Shown: positions 63,984-64,000 of the stretch, one piece after another
Position numbering within the stretch: position 1 is the stretch's first letter
Layout of the letters: each line of letters begins with the position of its first letter
Assembly: GCA_029263115.1 (NCBI GenBank)
Contig: JAJCYC010000032.1
Coordinates: forward strand, 1-64,000
Direction of reading: 5' to 3'
Source of the DNA: Pseudonocardia sp.
GTDB lineage: Bacteria; Actinomycetota; Actinomycetes; Mycobacteriales; Pseudonocardiaceae
DNA length: 64,000 nt
The notes under the pieces: generated by a model
What the model was told of the DNA's origin: nothing
What the model saw: the letters and a program-made list of their open reading frames with translations, nothing else
Databases searched by the model: none
Made by a program: the position numbers and the translations under genes

Positions 63984-64000
63984 CGAAGGTGGGACCGGCG

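Overview
High-GC actinobacterial chromosome window (codon usage and gene families fit a Pseudonocardiales-like genome; this is inference). It starts inside a C5-cytosine methyltransferase and ends in an IS110 transposase. The left ~25 kb is mostly ordinary or housekeeping-like: a sigma/Ogt/2OG-oxygenase set, a haem-oxygenase-like/CDGSH/methyltransferase triad, a MerR-B12 regulator beside a 1,467-aa hybrid kinase-SpoIIE phosphatase, catalase, an Hsp70-FHA-FHA fusion, and a UvrA paralogue carrying a 78-bp tandem insert. From ~25.5 to 34.2 kb lies an arsenic island with several fused proteins (ArsR-GNAT/ArsN, ArsR-ArsC, three-helix-ArsC), two ArsI/CadI enzymes, a MIP channel and a SigZ-like sigma factor. 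Its arsD and arsA are degenerate and no Acr3/ArsB pump is visible. From 34.3 to 45 kb is a P450/aromatic-catabolism region with several gene remnants. From 45.4 to 60.8 kb is an accessory island with RF3, ABC-F, HelD-like helicase, a RNase J paralogue, two ADP-ribosylglycohydrolase-fold proteins with eroded metal motifs, a DUF2795-like protein and two MFS pumps. It is bracketed by two almost identical MerR genes in inverted orientation, and a recurring TCTmACGTwA motif sits in its promoters. I read this last island as the best candidate for an undescribed system: a MerR-controlled response to ribosome/RNAP-targeting stress. All calls come from reading the supplied sequence and ORF translations; no searches were run.
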